A stretch of 64,000 bases of DNA from Corynebacterium pygosceleis (GTDB taxonomy: Bacteria > Actinomycetota > Actinomycetes > Mycobacteriales > Mycobacteriaceae). The notes under the pieces are model-generated. The model saw only the letters and a program-made list of their open reading frames with translations. It was not told the origin of the DNA and did no database searches. Position 1 is the first letter of the stretch. Every line of letters starts with the position of its first letter. Below are positions 8,480-17,146 of the stretch, piece by piece. The stretch spans positions 186,001-250,000 of the forward strand of contig NZ_JAENIQ020000003.1 of the NCBI RefSeq assembly GCF_016595275.2, given 5' to 3'. The translations under genes were made by a program, and so were the position numbers.

Positions 8480-10102
8480 ATGTCGTCCCCGCAAAAACCC
8501 GATGTCGAACTGCAGTCCGCGCCCGCACCTTTGTCGGCGTTGATCGAGGTGGAACCAGGTATCGGTGTGTTCTTCGGTGAAGATGTCCCCGATGATCTCG
8601 AGGTCATGCCTTTCGCGTTGCTCGATGAATCGACCGAACGTGAACTGACCGGGGAGTTGGCGACGGCGTTGACTCTCGGTGGTCTGGGGCTGCAGGTTCA
8701 GGAGTTGTCCGCTGGGGTCGTCCGTTTCGATTCCGCTACCCGCGCACTGCTGGAGACCGGCCACCTCATGGAGTCCGGTGGTAAGGCTCTGGGGGCGATC
8801 GTCAACGACAACGGCCGGATCATCGGACAGGCTAGATTTCTCGTCGAGACCGGACTGCAGGCGTCGGGCATGCTCACAGCTCTCGGTGCGCAGGCGCCAC
8901 TGCTCGCCCTGCAGATCCAGCTGGCGTCGATTTCCGGCCGCCTGGACCGGAACATCGAACTGACGGACAGAGTTCTGGATGAGCTGCGTACCGAACAGAT
9001 CGCTGAGCTCCGCAGCCTGAAGCAGGTCGTTGACGGTGCGGTGTCCGAGGCGCGGGCGGCAGGTGGTGTCAGTGACCACGTCTATGATCCGATCAGGTCC
9101 CGGCAGACGGATGTACGCAAACACCGGCATATTTTCCACGACCGCATGGACAAACACGTTCGGTCCTTGGACGCCTCACCCCCGGAACGTAGGGGGTACA
9201 TCCGGGAAAACGCGCAGAGGATCCTCGAGGACATCAACGGGATGATCCTCGCGGAACAGACCTGGCTCGCGTCCAGAGTGCTCCGGGCCTGCACTATCCT
9301 TCACTCCGATCCGGAGCTGTCGGAGAATCGCAGCCTGTTCGATGAGATAGTCATGGTGACACGGAGGGAACACACCGTGACGATGGATCGGGTAGCGGAC
9401 ATTCTCGACGAGTGTGAACGTCAGTGCAGGCTCCTCGTACTGCTGCCTCCCGAGCGATCCCTGCCCCTGCCCGGAAAGCGGGGGAGATACGAGGAGACCG
9501 CCGCGCTGGTGGGAAGGTTGGCGGATCATGTCGCGCGTCTCCGTTTCGGAGACCACGTCGGCCCGCTACCGGTGCGCCCGGACATCGCCGTGTTCGAGCA
9601 TGAGACACCGGGTGAGGTGCTCGGAATCCTCCGGTGGATACTGCCCGCGGGCGAAACGGTGATCGCACTCGCCGACGTGAATCTCCCGGGTGGATTCCGG
9701 ACTTCCGCCGGATTCATGGTGGTGACCGTCTCCGGTCTTTTCCTGGCCTCGCGTGACAGTGTGCTGAGGAACGGTGTGGTGGACCAGCGGATTCCATTGG
9801 CGGACATCCGGTACGTCCGATTCCGGGAAAGGGAAACGGATGGACCGATGCTGGACATCATCACCCGGGACAGGAACATCGTGCTCACCTTCGGTAAATG
9901 GGCCGCCGGAGGCGGGAAGCTGGATGCCGCCCGCCGTCTGGCTGAACTGCTCATGGCCGCGATGAACGTTCCGGTGGAGGAACGCAGAACCGATCCCCGG
10001 CTCGAACTCACCCCGCCGGACAGGGAACCGGAAGAGGCCGGTGTACTCGCCCCCTTCTCCGGTGCGACTGGGGTGACAGATCCTGTGGACCCCGCTCCGT
10101 GA
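8480..10102 (+). CDS. Conserved hypothetical protein, 540 residues, PH-like C-terminus
   Basis: ATG at 8480 is chosen because GGAGGAG ends six bases upstream; an in-frame ATG at 8450 lacks such a site. The protein has no signal peptide. Around residues 120-155 there is a hydrophobic, Ala/Leu/Gln-rich helix region, then a long helical middle part rich in charged heptads (about 150-350). The C-terminal stretch of about 385-500 has alternating strands ending in a helix, with the pattern seen in bacterial PH-like domains (FMVVTVSGLFLASRD, IPLADIRYVRF). A disordered Pro/Glu tail follows. Function unknown. It is GC-rich like the core genome and sits just outside the island, upstream of mntH. Confidence 0.8.
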   Translation: MSSPQKPDVELQSAPAPLSALIEVEPGIGVFFGEDVPDDLEVMPFALLDESTERELTGELATALTLGGLGLQVQELSAGVVRFDSATRALLETGHLMESGGKALGAIVNDNGRIIGQARFLVETGLQASGMLTALGAQAPLLALQIQLASISGRLDRNIELTDRVLDELRTEQIAELRSLKQVVDGAVSEARAAGGVSDHVYDPIRSRQTDVRKHRHIFHDRMDKHVRSLDASPPERRGYIRENAQRILEDINGMILAEQTWLASRVLRACTILHSDPELSENRSLFDEIVMVTRREHTVTMDRVADILDECERQCRLLVLLPPERSLPLPGKRGRYEETAALVGRLADHVARLRFGDHVGPLPVRPDIAVFEHETPGEVLGILRWILPAGETVIALADVNLPGGFRTSAGFMVVTVSGLFLASRDSVLRNGVVDQRIPLADIRYVRFRERETDGPMLDIITRDRNIVLTFGKWAAGGGKLDAARRLAELLMAAMNVPVEERRTDPRLELTPPDREPEEAGVLAPFSGATGVTDPVDPAP

Positions 10103-10268
10103 GGTGGTGGGGCAGCGTCTCCCGTGGACGGGTGCCTCGTGTGATCCCGCCCACCGGGGATCCGTGTAATACGGCATCATTCACCTGCGGTTCGATCATC
10201 CTTCTCACCGTGCCGGTGAATAGTTCTGTGAGGGGGTTGTCCTGCCATGGTTCCGCCAGTTACCTAAG

Positions 10269-10283
10269 GCAACGCGGCGTTGC
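10269..10283. promoter_or_regulatory. Short inverted repeat upstream of mntH, possible operator
   Basis: GCAACGCGGCGTTGC, two 7-base arms around one base, lies 31 bases before the mntH start, next to TTACCTAAGG. A metal-responsive repressor site (MntR/DtxR type) would be expected here, but the match to known boxes is not convincing. Confidence 0.3.
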
Positions 10284-10314
10284 GGACAGAGGACCGGAGG
10301 AGCATGATTCAGGT

Positions 10315-11562
10315 ATGTCGTCCAACAAAACTGCGGAATTCGGTGCACCGACAGATGGTGTGGTGAAGCGTCCGCTCATAACGCTTCTGGGGCCGGCGTT
10401 CGTCGCCGCGGTCGCCTACGTCGATCCGGGCAATGTCGCGGCGAACATCTCCGCCGGGGCGACCTACGCCTATCTGCTCGTCTGGGTGCTCGTGTTGTCC
10501 AACGCGATGGCGGTGCTGATCCAGTACCAGAGCGCCAAGCTCGGTCTGGTCACGGGGAAATCCCTCCCTGAGCTGCTGGGGGACCGGCTCGGAAAGCGGC
10601 AGCGGCTGGCGTTCTGGGGACAGGCGGAGCTCGTCGCCGCCGCGACCGATCTCGCGGAGGTCGTCGGTGGGGCGATCGCGCTGAATCTCATGTTCGATCT
10701 GCCACTCGTCGTCGGCGGGGCCATCGTCGGCGCCATCTCCATGGGGCTGCTGCTGTTCCAGAACCCTGAACACCAGCGGCACTTCGAGTTCATCATCATC
10801 GGTCTGCTGCTCATCATCACGGTCGGGTTCCTGAGTGGTCTGGTCATCAGTCCGCCGTCCGCTACCGGGGTTCTCGGCGGTCTGGTGCCGCGTTTCGCGG
10901 ACACCAACTCGGTTCTGCTGGCCGCCTCCATGCTGGGAGCCACCGTAATGCCGCACGCCATCTATCTGCATTCCAGCCTGGTCAACCACCGGTTCCCGAA
11001 ACTCGGGCGGGATCTGCCGAGACTGCTGAAGGCCACGAAGCACGATGTGGTGTGGGCCCTGGTTCTCGCCGGAACTATCAACATCGCTCTCCTGCTGCTG
11101 GCGGCGTCGGCACTCGGTGGGGTTCCCGGAACCGACAGCATCGAGGGCGCGCACCACGCCATCGAACAGGCGCTGGGCCCGGTGATCGGTGCCATCTTCG
11201 CCATCGGGCTCCTCGCCTCCGGTCTGGCGTCGACCTCCGTCGGTGCCTACGCGGGTTCGGAGATCATGGCCGGTCTCCTGCACGTCCGGGTTCCGCTGGT
11301 CTTCCGCCGGGCGATCACTCTGATTCCCGCCCTGCTGATCCTCTGGCTCTACCCGGACCCGAGCTGGGCGCTGGTTCTCTCCCAGGTCGCGCTGTCCTTC
11401 GGTATCCCCTTCGCGATCATCCCATTGGCGCGGATGACCTCCGGGCGGGAGTTGATGGGGCAGTGGCGGGACAACGTGTGGGTGCGTTCGGCGATGGCCG
11501 CGATCTCGGTGGCTATCGTGGCCCTCAACTTCCTGCTCATCTACCTGACGTTCGTGCAGTAG
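10315..11562 (+). CDS. mntH: NRAMP-family divalent metal (Mn2+) transporter
   Basis: 415-residue integral membrane protein with about 11 transmembrane helices; proton-coupled import of Mn2+ and related ions. The two NRAMP metal-site motifs are present: DPGN in TM1 (YVDPGNVAANISAG, near residue 40) and MPH in TM6 (ATVMPHAIYLHS, near residue 210). The ATG at 10315 follows GGAGGAG at some distance and gives the usual length. Earlier in-frame codons back to 10099 would add a non-homologous leader. It follows the 540-residue gene after a 212-base gap containing small inverted repeats. Regulation by Mn or Fe is likely but unproven. Confidence 0.92.
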   Translation: MSSNKTAEFGAPTDGVVKRPLITLLGPAFVAAVAYVDPGNVAANISAGATYAYLLVWVLVLSNAMAVLIQYQSAKLGLVTGKSLPELLGDRLGKRQRLAFWGQAELVAAATDLAEVVGGAIALNLMFDLPLVVGGAIVGAISMGLLLFQNPEHQRHFEFIIIGLLLIITVGFLSGLVISPPSATGVLGGLVPRFADTNSVLLAASMLGATVMPHAIYLHSSLVNHRFPKLGRDLPRLLKATKHDVVWALVLAGTINIALLLLAASALGGVPGTDSIEGAHHAIEQALGPVIGAIFAIGLLASGLASTSVGAYAGSEIMAGLLHVRVPLVFRRAITLIPALLILWLYPDPSWALVLSQVALSFGIPFAIIPLARMTSGRELMGQWRDNVWVRSAMAAISVAIVALNFLLIYLTFVQ

Positions 11563-11696
11563 ACCGAGCCGGCATCACAGTGCGGGAGCGCCCTGCGGAA
11601 GTGACGTATCATCGGAGTTCCGCGGTCGGAGGTCAACCGGCCGCCACGTTGACCGGCCCGTCACGGGCCGACTGAAAACACAGGAGAAAACACACC

Positions 11697-11939
11697 ATGT
11701 TCGGTGCCACCGTCACCTTCACCGTCCTCGCCGTCTGCACGGCTGTCGCCGGTTTCTTCACCTGGGAGCGCAACAAGGGGCTGTCGTTCCTTCTCGGGGG
11801 AGCGACGATCGTTCTTTCCTCGATCGCCCTGATCCTGGCCTTCGTCGGCGCGGTCGTCGGATTCTTCAAGTTCCTGCCGATCCTGCTCCTCCTCGTCGGC
11901 TGCTACATCCTCTACCGCCGACTCGGTTCCGCCCGCTAG
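11697..11939 (+). CDS. Small membrane protein, 80 residues
   Basis: ATG at 11697 with AGGAG 13-17 bases upstream. The product consists mainly of three hydrophobic segments: 1-21, about 29-53 (LSFLLGGATIVLSSIALILAF) and 57-72 (FKFLPILLLLVGCYILY). They are joined by short basic turns and followed by a basic tail YRRLGSAR. This is the composition of a small actinobacterial inner-membrane protein of unknown function. It is followed after 12 bases by a long hairpin terminator, so it may be a single-gene unit. No family recognised. Confidence 0.75.
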   Translation: MFGATVTFTVLAVCTAVAGFFTWERNKGLSFLLGGATIVLSSIALILAFVGAVVGFFKFLPILLLLVGCYILYRRLGSAR

Positions 11940-11951
11940 TTTTTCGCGTGT

Positions 11952-11997
11952 CGGAGAGGGGGCCGTATCCCGGTACCGGGATACGGAGCCCTCTCCG
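11952..11997. terminator. Bidirectional hairpin between convergent genes
   Basis: Arms 11952-11974 and 11975-11997 pair over 21 of 23 positions, centred on GGTACC. It separates the small membrane protein gene (plus) from the DUF808 gene (minus), whose stop is 9 bases away. Confidence 0.75.
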
Positions 11998-12005
11998 TGT
12001 TCGTG

Positions 12006-12941
12006 TCAGTGTTTCTTCCTCCCGAACGGCAGGTTGTGGATCACACCGAGGACGATCGCGCCCCAGATGACGCCGATGACCATGGAGAAGAACGTGTTGA
12101 CGATCCATGCCGCGGCGCCACCGATGCCGGACCAGCCGCGTACGGACTCCTCCAGGTGGTGCACGAACCCATAGGGTGCGTGGAGCCCGAACTCGTCGAT
12201 GCCGACGAGGATGATGTGCCCGCCGACCCAGAGCATCGCGAAGGTGCCGATCACGGCGATGAGGTCCAGGGCCTTCGGCATGGCGGAGACCAGCGCCCGG
12301 CCGAACTTCTTCGAACGGCGGCTGGGGCGTTTCGCCAGCTTCAGCCCGACGTCGTCCATCTTGATCAGGACGGCCACCGCCCCGTAGACGAGGGCCGTGA
12401 TGAACAGGGCGACGATGACGAGTACGGCGGTGCGGGTCCAGAACGGTTCGGTCGCGACCTCGTTGAGGGAGATCACCATGATCTCCGCGCTGAGAATGAG
12501 GTCCGTGGTGATCGCGCCCTTCACCAGGCGGTCCTCGGCGTCCGGACCGGATTCGCGGACCGGGGTGTCGTGGCCCCCACCGGAACCGGAGAACTTCTCC
12601 CACACCTTCTCCGCGCCCTCGTAGCAGAGGTAGGTGCCGCCGAGCATCAGGATGGGGGTGAGCACCCAGGGGGCCACCGCGCTGAGCAGCAGTGCCAGCG
12701 GAAGGATGATGACGAGTTTGTTGAACAGCGATCCCTTGGTGATCCGCCAGATGATGGGCAGTTCCCTCGCCGGCCGCACCCCCTGGACGAAGCGCGGGGT
12801 CACCGCGGCATCGTCGACGACGACACCCGCCGCCTTCGCGCTGGTGCGGCCGGCCGCGGCCGCGACGTCGTCGACACTGGCCGCGGCCGTCCGGGCGATG
12901 AGGGCCACATCGTCGAGGAGGGCCGCCAGTCCGCCGGCCAT
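12006..12941 (-). CDS. DUF808 family membrane protein (YedI-like)
   Basis: 311 residues, starting MAGGLAALLDDVALIARTAA, the conserved N-terminus of DUF808/YedI proteins. A SVDDVAAAAGRTSAKAAGVV stretch follows, then VDDAAVTPRFVQG and several hydrophobic helices, with LGGTYLCYEGAEKVW typical of the family. It is an inner-membrane protein of unknown biochemical role. Length agrees with the family (about 300). The gene stands alone between a convergent hairpin at its 3' side and a dehydrogenase gene 79 bases behind its start; both genes run on the minus strand, but overlap or coupling is absent. Confidence 0.88.
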   Translation of the reverse strand: MAGGLAALLDDVALIARTAAASVDDVAAAAGRTSAKAAGVVVDDAAVTPRFVQGVRPARELPIIWRITKGSLFNKLVIILPLALLLSAVAPWVLTPILMLGGTYLCYEGAEKVWEKFSGSGGGHDTPVRESGPDAEDRLVKGAITTDLILSAEIMVISLNEVATEPFWTRTAVLVIVALFITALVYGAVAVLIKMDDVGLKLAKRPSRRSKKFGRALVSAMPKALDLIAVIGTFAMLWVGGHIILVGIDEFGLHAPYGFVHHLEESVRGWSGIGGAAAWIVNTFFSMVIGVIWGAIVLGVIHNLPFGRKKH

Positions 12942-13020
12942 CAGAGGACCCGCGGTCGGTCAGTCAGTTGTGCATGCATGGGCACAGTATTACTGATGCA
13001 CGCCGCCACCGGCGAATGCG

Positions 13021-14034
13021 TCAGGTCCACAGCAGTGCCTTGACCGTCCGTCGCTGATCCATCGCTGCGTACGCGTCGGACACCTCGTCCAGCGGGTAGT
13101 GGTCCGTGAACACCGCGCCGGGATCGATCTCCCGGTTCCACACGAGGGGCAGGAGCTCGTCGAGGTAGGCCCGTACCGGCGCGACCCCGCCCCGGATCCC
13201 CTTGTTCCTCCAGAACAGTCGCTCCGCCTCGAGCCCTCCGTGCGGCAGTCCGACCAGCCCGACCATCCCACCGGGCCGGACGGCGTCGACGGCCTGGCGG
13301 CGTGCCCCCTCGGAGCCGACGCACTCGAGTGCACGGTCGGCGCCGATGCCGTCGGTGAGGGCCCTGACCGCCGCCACACCCCCGTCACCGCGCTCGGCGA
13401 TGATGTCGGTCGCACCGAAGCGACGGGCGAGTTCCTGCCGGTCGGCGTGCCGGGACATCGCGATGATGCGTCCCGCCCCGAGCTGTTTCGCGGCGATGAC
13501 GCCGCACAGTCCCACCGCACCGTCACCGACGACCACCACCGAATCCCCGGCACCGACACCCGCGGAGACCGCGGCGTGCCACCCGGTGCACATCACGTCG
13601 GACAGCGTCAGCAGCGAGGGGATGAGATCGCGGTCCGGAGCCCCCGGTGTCGCCACGAGGGTGCCGTCCGCCAGCGGTACCCGGATCAGCTCGGCCTGGC
13701 AGCCGTCGTATCCGCCGCCCCGGGGACAGTTGGCGTGCATGCCGGCGCGACAGGTCGGGCAGTCGTTACACGAGTAGAGGAACCCACCCACGACGAAGTC
13801 GCCGGGGGAGACCGTGGACACGGCTGCGCCGACCTCCTCGACGATCCCGACGTACTCGTGGCCGATGGGGTTCGGTTCCGGGATGTCGTTGTCGCCACGG
13901 TACGGCCAGAGGTCGGACCCGCAGACACAGGTGGCGACCGTGCGGATGATGGCGTCGGTCGGTTCCACGATGGTCGGGTCGGTGCGGGTCTCGAGACGGA
14001 TGTCACCGGGGGCGTGGATCATGGTTGCCTTCAT
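13021..14034 (-). CDS. Zinc-dependent alcohol dehydrogenase family oxidoreductase
   Basis: 337-residue medium-chain dehydrogenase/reductase. The N-terminal GroES-like domain carries the catalytic zinc pattern C-G-S-D near 38-41 and GHEYVGIVEEVG (His/Glu near 66-67), and the structural-zinc cysteines in CNDCPTCRAGMHANC. The NAD(P)-binding fold has VVVVGDGAVGLCGVIAAKQ. The substrate is unknown; family members oxidise alcohols, polyols or threonine-like substrates in the cytoplasm. The start ATG at 14034 gives the usual length. An upstream divergent intergenic region is lacking because another minus-strand gene ends 30 bases away. Confidence 0.88.
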   Translation of the reverse strand: MKATMIHAPGDIRLETRTDPTIVEPTDAIIRTVATCVCGSDLWPYRGDNDIPEPNPIGHEYVGIVEEVGAAVSTVSPGDFVVGGFLYSCNDCPTCRAGMHANCPRGGGYDGCQAELIRVPLADGTLVATPGAPDRDLIPSLLTLSDVMCTGWHAAVSAGVGAGDSVVVVGDGAVGLCGVIAAKQLGAGRIIAMSRHADRQELARRFGATDIIAERGDGGVAAVRALTDGIGADRALECVGSEGARRQAVDAVRPGGMVGLVGLPHGGLEAERLFWRNKGIRGGVAPVRAYLDELLPLVWNREIDPGAVFTDHYPLDEVSDAYAAMDQRRTVKALLWT

Positions 14035-14064
14035 GGCACGCCATGGTACGTGTCGGGCACCCGG

Positions 14065-14490
14065 CTACCGCAGTGTGGCCTCGGTGCCGAGGACGACCCC
14101 CGCCATGATGAGCGCCAGTCCTCCGACCGCGAGAAACATGACGACGAAGAAGAAGGGGTCGACGGTCGGGGGCCTGCGGACGTCACCGCTGCCGTGTCTC
14201 GTGATGAACAGATCGACCCGCTGGCCGACCTGTTCCCGTGCGAAGGAGGTGTGGTGCGGGTCGATCCACTGGTGGAGACCGCCGTCGGGGCCCGTGAAGG
14301 TGATCACCGCACACCGGAACGGATCATCGGCGGGCGCGCCGGGACGCGGGATCGCGTCGATGACGGTGCCCTCGGTCCGGTACCAGCTCCGTCGCACCCG
14401 CACGCGGCGGAAGACGAGGCCTGCGGCGACGACGATTCCGGACAGCCCGGTACCGAGGAGTACCGCTGCGTCGAGAAGTCCACTGGCCAT
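14065..14490 (-). CDS. DUF3592-like membrane protein
   Basis: 141 residues from the ATG at 14490; a longer frame to 14628 would run into the divergent dehydrogenase gene. One TM helix at the N-terminus (residues 8-28), an extracytoplasmic beta-rich region of about 85 residues (WYRTEGTVID, PFRCAVITFTGPDG, VGQRVDLFI) and a second TM helix near the C-terminus (FFFVVMFLAVGGLALIMAGV). This two-TM layout with a TEGTVI start is that of DUF3592 proteins, function unknown. It lies upstream of, and co-oriented with, the zinc dehydrogenase gene and divergent from the lactate-type dehydrogenase gene. Confidence 0.72.
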   Translation of the reverse strand: MASGLLDAAVLLGTGLSGIVVAAGLVFRRVRVRRSWYRTEGTVIDAIPRPGAPADDPFRCAVITFTGPDGGLHQWIDPHHTSFAREQVGQRVDLFITRHGSGDVRRPPTVDPFFFVVMFLAVGGLALIMAGVVLGTEATLR

Positions 14491-14618
14491 GTCTGAAGAA
14501 CCTACCCTCGCGGAGTGTTCGACGGTACCGTCGGAATTGCACAAATGGAGATCCGCTGTGGCGCCACCCCGTCCACCCGATCTCCTCCCGAAGACCTGAC
14601 ACCCGGGGGGTTGGAGAC

Positions 14619-15590
14619 ATGAACACACACGTGAACAAACTCGTCATCGTCGGACTGGGACACGTCGGCTCCTGTGTCCTCGCGGACGCGGTCGCGTCCG
14701 GGCTCTACGGCGAGATCGCGCTCATCGACACCGCCGACGGCGTCGCCGTCGGTGAGGCGCTGGACCAGCATCACGCGACCGCACTGGATACGCGGGTCAA
14801 CGTCACTGTTCACGCCGGTGACTACGACGACTGCGCGGACGCCGACATCGTCATCATCGCCGCCGGTCCCTCGATCATCCCCTCGGAGGAGGAGAAGGCC
14901 CCGGACCGGGCCGCGTTGGCGAGGACGAATGCGGCGGTGATCCGTCAGGTGATGGGGGACATCGCCGCGGTGACGCACGACCCCGTCGTCATCGTGATCA
15001 CCAACCCCTGCGACACGATGACCCATGTCGCGGCGACGGAGTTCGGGTTCCCCCGTGGCCGGGTGTTCGGTACCGGGACGATGCTGGATTCGGCACGGAT
15101 GCGCCGGCTCATCGCCGACCGCCACGGCATCGACCCGGGTTCCGTGCACGGGCTGATGGTCGGGGAACACGGCCTGTCCGCCGTCCCGGCGTTGAGTCTG
15201 GTCTCTGTGGCGGGTGTGCCGAACGCCGGGCTCGGGGACGCGTTCGGTGGTGTCCCCTATGAACTGGGGGAGCTCGCGGAGGACGTGGTTCAGTCGGCCT
15301 ACGACGTGCTCAACGCCAAAGGTTGGACCAGCGCCGGTGTCGCGCAGTCGGCGATCGTGTTGGCCCGGGCCGCCCTCCTCGACGAACGCGCGGTGTACCC
15401 CACCTCCGGTCCGTTGGAGGGTGAATACGGGTTGAGCGGTGTGTCGCTCTCCCTCCCGTGTGTCATCGGCCGGGGCGGTGTGCGGCGTCGGGTGACCCCA
15501 CCGCTCGACGCCACGGAACGGGAACTGCTCGGGGTTTCGGCGTCGGCGGTACGCCGTGCGATGGCCGACGCCGGTGCGGGGCCCCGGTGA
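14619..15590 (+). CDS. L-lactate/L-2-hydroxyacid dehydrogenase family protein
   Basis: 323-residue NAD-dependent dehydrogenase of the LDH/MDH fold. It shows the Rossmann motif VGLGHVGSCV (12-21), the adenosine-binding Asp in LIDTADG, the conserved NPCD segment, Arg in DSARMRRL and the catalytic His in GEHGLS. The mobile loop EEEKAPDRAALARTN differs from classical LDH, so the substrate may be another 2-oxoacid such as 2-oxoisocaproate. The ATG at 14619 has GGAG five bases upstream. Its stop abuts the stop of the convergent lipoprotein gene (TGATCA shared boundary) with no terminator between them. Confidence 0.85.
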   Translation: MNTHVNKLVIVGLGHVGSCVLADAVASGLYGEIALIDTADGVAVGEALDQHHATALDTRVNVTVHAGDYDDCADADIVIIAAGPSIIPSEEEKAPDRAALARTNAAVIRQVMGDIAAVTHDPVVIVITNPCDTMTHVAATEFGFPRGRVFGTGTMLDSARMRRLIADRHGIDPGSVHGLMVGEHGLSAVPALSLVSVAGVPNAGLGDAFGGVPYELGELAEDVVQSAYDVLNAKGWTSAGVAQSAIVLARAALLDERAVYPTSGPLEGEYGLSGVSLSLPCVIGRGGVRRRVTPPLDATERELLGVSASAVRRAMADAGAGPR

Positions 15591-16256
15591 TCAGTCCGCA
15601 CCGACCCCGGTGACCGTGATCGTGCTGATCCGGTCCGAACCGCAGGTCGACTGGCTCACCGGGATGGTGAGCCACCCGGTGTCGTTGGGCGGGTAGATCT
15701 TCATGTGCTGGGCCCGCTCGGTCGGTTCGCAGGCTTCGGGATTGTAGGCGTGGGGTTGACTGAATCTCGTGGAGAAGGTCGCCGATGAACCGGTGTCGAG
15801 TCTGGTGGGGTGGCCTTTGGCCCCGATCTCCCGGTCGGCCGCCGCGCCCACCTGGTTTCCCGCGGCGTCGATGAGGGACACCCCCGGGTAGCCGGACAGG
15901 GTGCACGGACTTCCGTTGTTGGTCAGCCGGACGGTGTAGAAGGTGTGCCCGGCCCCGGCGTTGGTCGAATCGACCGCCGCGGTGAGCTGTGCGGCGGGAC
16001 ACGGGGCGGAGAGGTCGGGGGGTGTGGACCGGTCGGTGGGGCTGTTCCCGTCCCCGGTGCCGTCCTCCACCCCCGCACTCCCGGCCAGGGTGACCTCGGA
16101 CCGGTTGTGGTCGGTGCAGCCGGTGAGGAGGATGGCGCCGATGACCAGGGACGTGAATGCTGTCGCCGCTCCGGTCCGGCTGATCCGGGATTCCGGCGCA
16201 CCCGGCAGATCGTGGACGGTGCCACCGCTTCCGGTGTGACTGGTGTGACTGCTCAT
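15591..16256 (-). CDS. DUF4232 lipoprotein
   Basis: 221 residues from the ATG at 16256. An unusually long N-region (about 30 residues) leads to a hydrophobic stretch and the lipobox LLTGC, with lipidated Cys47. A Ser/Thr/Pro-rich linker follows, and then a domain with CPAAQL, FYTVRLTNNGSPCTLSGYPG and DAAGNQVG, the DUF4232 signature common in actinobacterial cell-envelope lipoproteins. Paired cysteines suggest disulfides. Function unknown; located at the outer face of the membrane. Its promoter region is shared back to back with the thiamine riboswitch. Confidence 0.85.
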   Translation of the reverse strand: MSSHTSHTGSGGTVHDLPGAPESRISRTGAATAFTSLVIGAILLTGCTDHNRSEVTLAGSAGVEDGTGDGNSPTDRSTPPDLSAPCPAAQLTAAVDSTNAGAGHTFYTVRLTNNGSPCTLSGYPGVSLIDAAGNQVGAAADREIGAKGHPTRLDTGSSATFSTRFSQPHAYNPEACEPTERAQHMKIYPPNDTGWLTIPVSQSTCGSDRISTITVTGVGAD

Positions 16257-16380
16257 CTTCTCAGGATAGTCCGAATCCCCGTGGGCCCGGAATGCGGCAC
16301 CCGTACGGGCGTCGGTGGATGCGGGGAGACCCGACCGCCCCTCGCGTCCGTCGGGGACGATCTGTATCATTGGCCCGGTC

Positions 16381-16496
16381 CCACGGGTGTCCGAGCGTGA
16401 ATCGGGCTGAGACGTCGGTTGACCGCGAGGTGTGCACCACGCGGCGCACCGGTGACCGTAACAACCTGATCCGGGTAATGCCGGCGCTAGGGAGAT
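16381..16496 (+). promoter_or_regulatory. TPP riboswitch (THI element)
   Basis: The two conserved halves are plain: GGGTGTCC followed by GGGCTGAGA, and ACCTGATCCGGGTAATGCCG followed by GCG and AGGGAG. These are the pyrimidine-sensing and pyrophosphate-sensing arms of the TPP aptamer. A -10 TATCAT at 16365-16370 sits just upstream. The aptamer ends 11 bases before ykoE and the purine-rich ATGAGGAAAA ribosome site lies next to it, so TPP most likely blocks translation initiation. Confidence 0.95.
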
Positions 16497-16507
16497 GAGG
16501 AAAAACC

Positions 16508-17143
16508 ATGAGCACATCCGTGCCTGAAACCCGTACACCGATCACCGTCACCGCATCGTCGGGAAAGAGCTGGCGGGTCATCGACATCATCGCACTCGCT
16601 GTCCTCGGCGTGGCCGCTGGTCTGGTCTTCTGGGCCTACAACGGACCCGGCGGCGCCTTCTACGAATCGATCAGCGCCGTCACCCCGGGATTCGGCGGAC
16701 TCGCCGTCGGTCCCTGGCTCTTCGCCGGTGTCCTCGGGGGCCTGGTGATCCGTAAGCCGGGTGCCGCCCTCCTGTGTGAGGTCATCGCGGCCTCGGTGTC
16801 CGCGGGCCTCGGCAACCAGTGGGGGATCAGCACCCTCTACTCGGGTATCGCACAGGGTCTCGGCGCGGAGATCATCCTCGCCATCTTCCTCTACCGCCGC
16901 TTCGGACCGGTCGTCGCCGCCCTCGCCGGTGCCGGAGCGGGCGCCGGCGCCTGGATCCTCGAGGGGTTCCTCTCCGGGAACTTCGGTAAGTCGACCGAAT
17001 TCCAGGTCACCTACCTCGCCACACTCCTTGTCTCCGGTGCGGTCATCGCCGGTATCTGCTCCTGGTTCCTCGTCCGCGCACTCGCGGCCACCGGTGCACT
17101 GGACCGCTTCGCCGCCGGGCGTGAACGCCAGCGGCAGGTCTAG
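16508..17143 (+). CDS. ykoE: ECF transporter S component YkoE (thiamine/HMP precursor)
   Basis: 211-residue membrane protein with about six hydrophobic helices. The pattern after the first loop (AYNGPGGAFYESISAVTPGF, then GGLVIRKPGAALLCEVIAAS) matches the YkoE family, the substrate-binding S component of the YkoEDC transporter for hydroxymethylpyrimidine/thiamine. A TPP riboswitch directly upstream confirms the thiamine link. The ATG at 16508 has GAGGAAAA seven bases away. The next gene, the ATPase, starts 3 bases after the stop, so the unit is an operon. Confidence 0.93.
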   Translation: MSTSVPETRTPITVTASSGKSWRVIDIIALAVLGVAAGLVFWAYNGPGGAFYESISAVTPGFGGLAVGPWLFAGVLGGLVIRKPGAALLCEVIAASVSAGLGNQWGISTLYSGIAQGLGAEIILAIFLYRRFGPVVAALAGAGAGAGAWILEGFLSGNFGKSTEFQVTYLATLLVSGAVIAGICSWFLVRALAATGALDRFAAGRERQRQV

Positions 17144-17146
17144 ACC

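Noticed and set aside
10120..10314. Possible Mn-sensing riboswitch (yybP-ykoY) before mntH
   Set aside because: The conserved core motifs of that riboswitch could not be found; only short inverted repeats are present.
10315..11562. mntH start at the upstream in-frame codon near 10099
   Set aside because: Would add about 70 residues unlike NRAMP proteins; ATG 10315 gives the family length.
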